NCBI GenBank assembly: GCA_905233405.1
Contig: CAJOEG010000131.1
Location: 1-6,794, forward strand
DNA length: 6,794 nucleotides
Direction of reading: 5' to 3'
From: an uncultured Bacteroidales bacterium
GTDB taxonomy: Bacteria; Bacteroidota; Bacteroidia; Bacteroidales; ML635J-15
A model generated the notes under the pieces. It saw only the letters and a list, made by a program, of their open reading frames with translations, was not told where the DNA came from and did not search any database. A program made the position numbers and the translations under genes. Numbering within the stretch: the stretch's first letter is position 1; the number at the start of each line of letters is the position of its first letter. Below, piece after piece: positions 6,292 through 6,794 of this stretch.

Positions 6292-6794
6292 ATGGAATTT
6301 GGTATTTGCGAATATGCATATCTCCCGTTGCGAGCAGGAATGTCACACAGGTCGGAAATGGTAAGTCAAGTGCTTTTCGGCGAGGTGTTCGAGATTGTTG
6401 CAAAGCATTCCGACTGGACAAAAATCCGTCTTTTACACGACAACTATACAGGTTGGATTGAAACGGTTACAATATCGGCATTTATGCCTGAAAAACAAGA
6501 TGCTTCGTATGTCAACGAGCGTTATGTCGTGCGCGATGTGCCTACCATGATGATAAAGAACGAGAAGAACCAGATTTTTGTACCTAAGGGTTCGCTGTTG
6601 CCTAAGTCGGCACTTACCGACCGCAGTTTCAACATCGGCAACAATAACTACTATATACTCAGCGACATGACCGAACGCACCGAAACCGACATACGCCGCA
6701 GCATTATCCGCGATGCCGAGGACCTTATCGAAACGCCTTACCTTTGGGGCGGACGCTCGCAGTGGGGAATCGACTGCAGCGGCTTTGTGCAGTT
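6292..6794 (+). CDS. NlpC/P60 (C40) peptidase with N-terminal SH3-like domain, YkfC-type (3' truncated by window)
   Basis: The frame is open from ATG 6292 to the window edge (167 codons), and the gene starts 2 nt after the stop of the namZ-like gene, so the two are almost certainly cotranscribed. Residues ~1-60 resemble a bacterial SH3 domain of the YkfC type (YLPLRAGMSHRSEMVSQVLFGE, then WTKIRLLHDNYTGWI). Residues ~60-125 fit a second SH3-like module. The catalytic domain begins at ~133: YLWGGRSQWGIDCSGFVQ, with Cys162 as the nucleophile. The catalytic His and third residue lie beyond the window. Relatives cleave the gamma-D-Glu-diamino acid bond of peptide stems, typically needing a free L-Ala N-terminus. 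There is no signal peptide after this ATG, so the protein may be cytoplasmic and act on imported muropeptides, or a start further upstream may have been lost; the tight spacing argues for the former. Confidence 0.9.
   Translation, partial: MEFGICEYAYLPLRAGMSHRSEMVSQVLFGEVFEIVAKHSDWTKIRLLHDNYTGWIETVTISAFMPEKQDASYVNERYVVRDVPTMMIKNEKNQIFVPKGSLLPKSALTDRSFNIGNNNYYILSDMTERTETDIRRSIIRDAEDLIETPYLWGGRSQWGIDCSGFVQ

Noticed and set aside
1..6794. Genetic code with TGA read as an amino acid
   Set aside because: All seven natural stops visible here are TAA or TAG once the beta gene is read through, which looked suggestive. However, Trp is encoded by TGG throughout and no other gene has an in-frame TGA, so a single site does not support reassignment.

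Overview
The window looks like chromosomal DNA from a Bacteroidetes bacterium, probably Bacteroidales. The evidence is a gliding-motility/type IX secretion C-terminal sorting domain, a TTTG / TAnnTTTG promoter of the Bacteroidetes type, mostly AT-rich translation starts without a Shine-Dalgarno sequence, lipoproteins with short signal peptides, and a four-subunit 2-oxoacid:ferredoxin oxidoreductase operon typical of anaerobic members of the phylum. I cannot name the species.

Layout. Positions 1-337 (+) hold the 3' end of a large secreted protein with a type B T9SS sorting domain. Two strong hairpin terminators (351-383 and 406-436) separate it from the convergent operon. Positions 3161-455 (-) hold that operon in transcription order: two-cluster ferredoxin (delta), alpha, beta and gamma subunits. 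A well-matched promoter lies just upstream, at 3196-3227. Positions 3162-3513 are non-coding and contain this promoter plus a long imperfect palindrome (3373-3445). Positions 4773-3514 (-) encode a lipoprotein with a C-terminal TlpA/thioredoxin-like domain that lacks the CxxC motif. After a divergent 274-nt spacer, positions 5048-6289 (+) encode a lipoprotein of the DUF1343/NamZ exo-beta-N-acetylmuramidase family. Two bases later comes a C40 (NlpC/P60) peptidase with an N-terminal SH3-like domain (6292 onward), cut by the window edge just after its catalytic cysteine.

How the genes work together. The ferredoxin, alpha, beta and gamma subunits would form one CoA-acylating 2-oxoacid oxidoreductase that passes electrons to ferredoxin. 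NamZ and the NlpC/P60 peptidase form a peptidoglycan-fragment degradation pair, one acting on the sugar chain end and the other on the peptide stem.

The most unusual feature is that both large catalytic subunits of the oxidoreductase are interrupted. Alpha has a frameshift near 2037, consistent with a deletion of about 14 nt. Beta has an in-frame TGA at 1187-1189, next to a CGTT duplication. Sequence on both sides of each lesion is otherwise well conserved, so the lesions are either very recent or sequencing/assembly errors. I found no convincing new biological system; the remaining genes are recognisable families.
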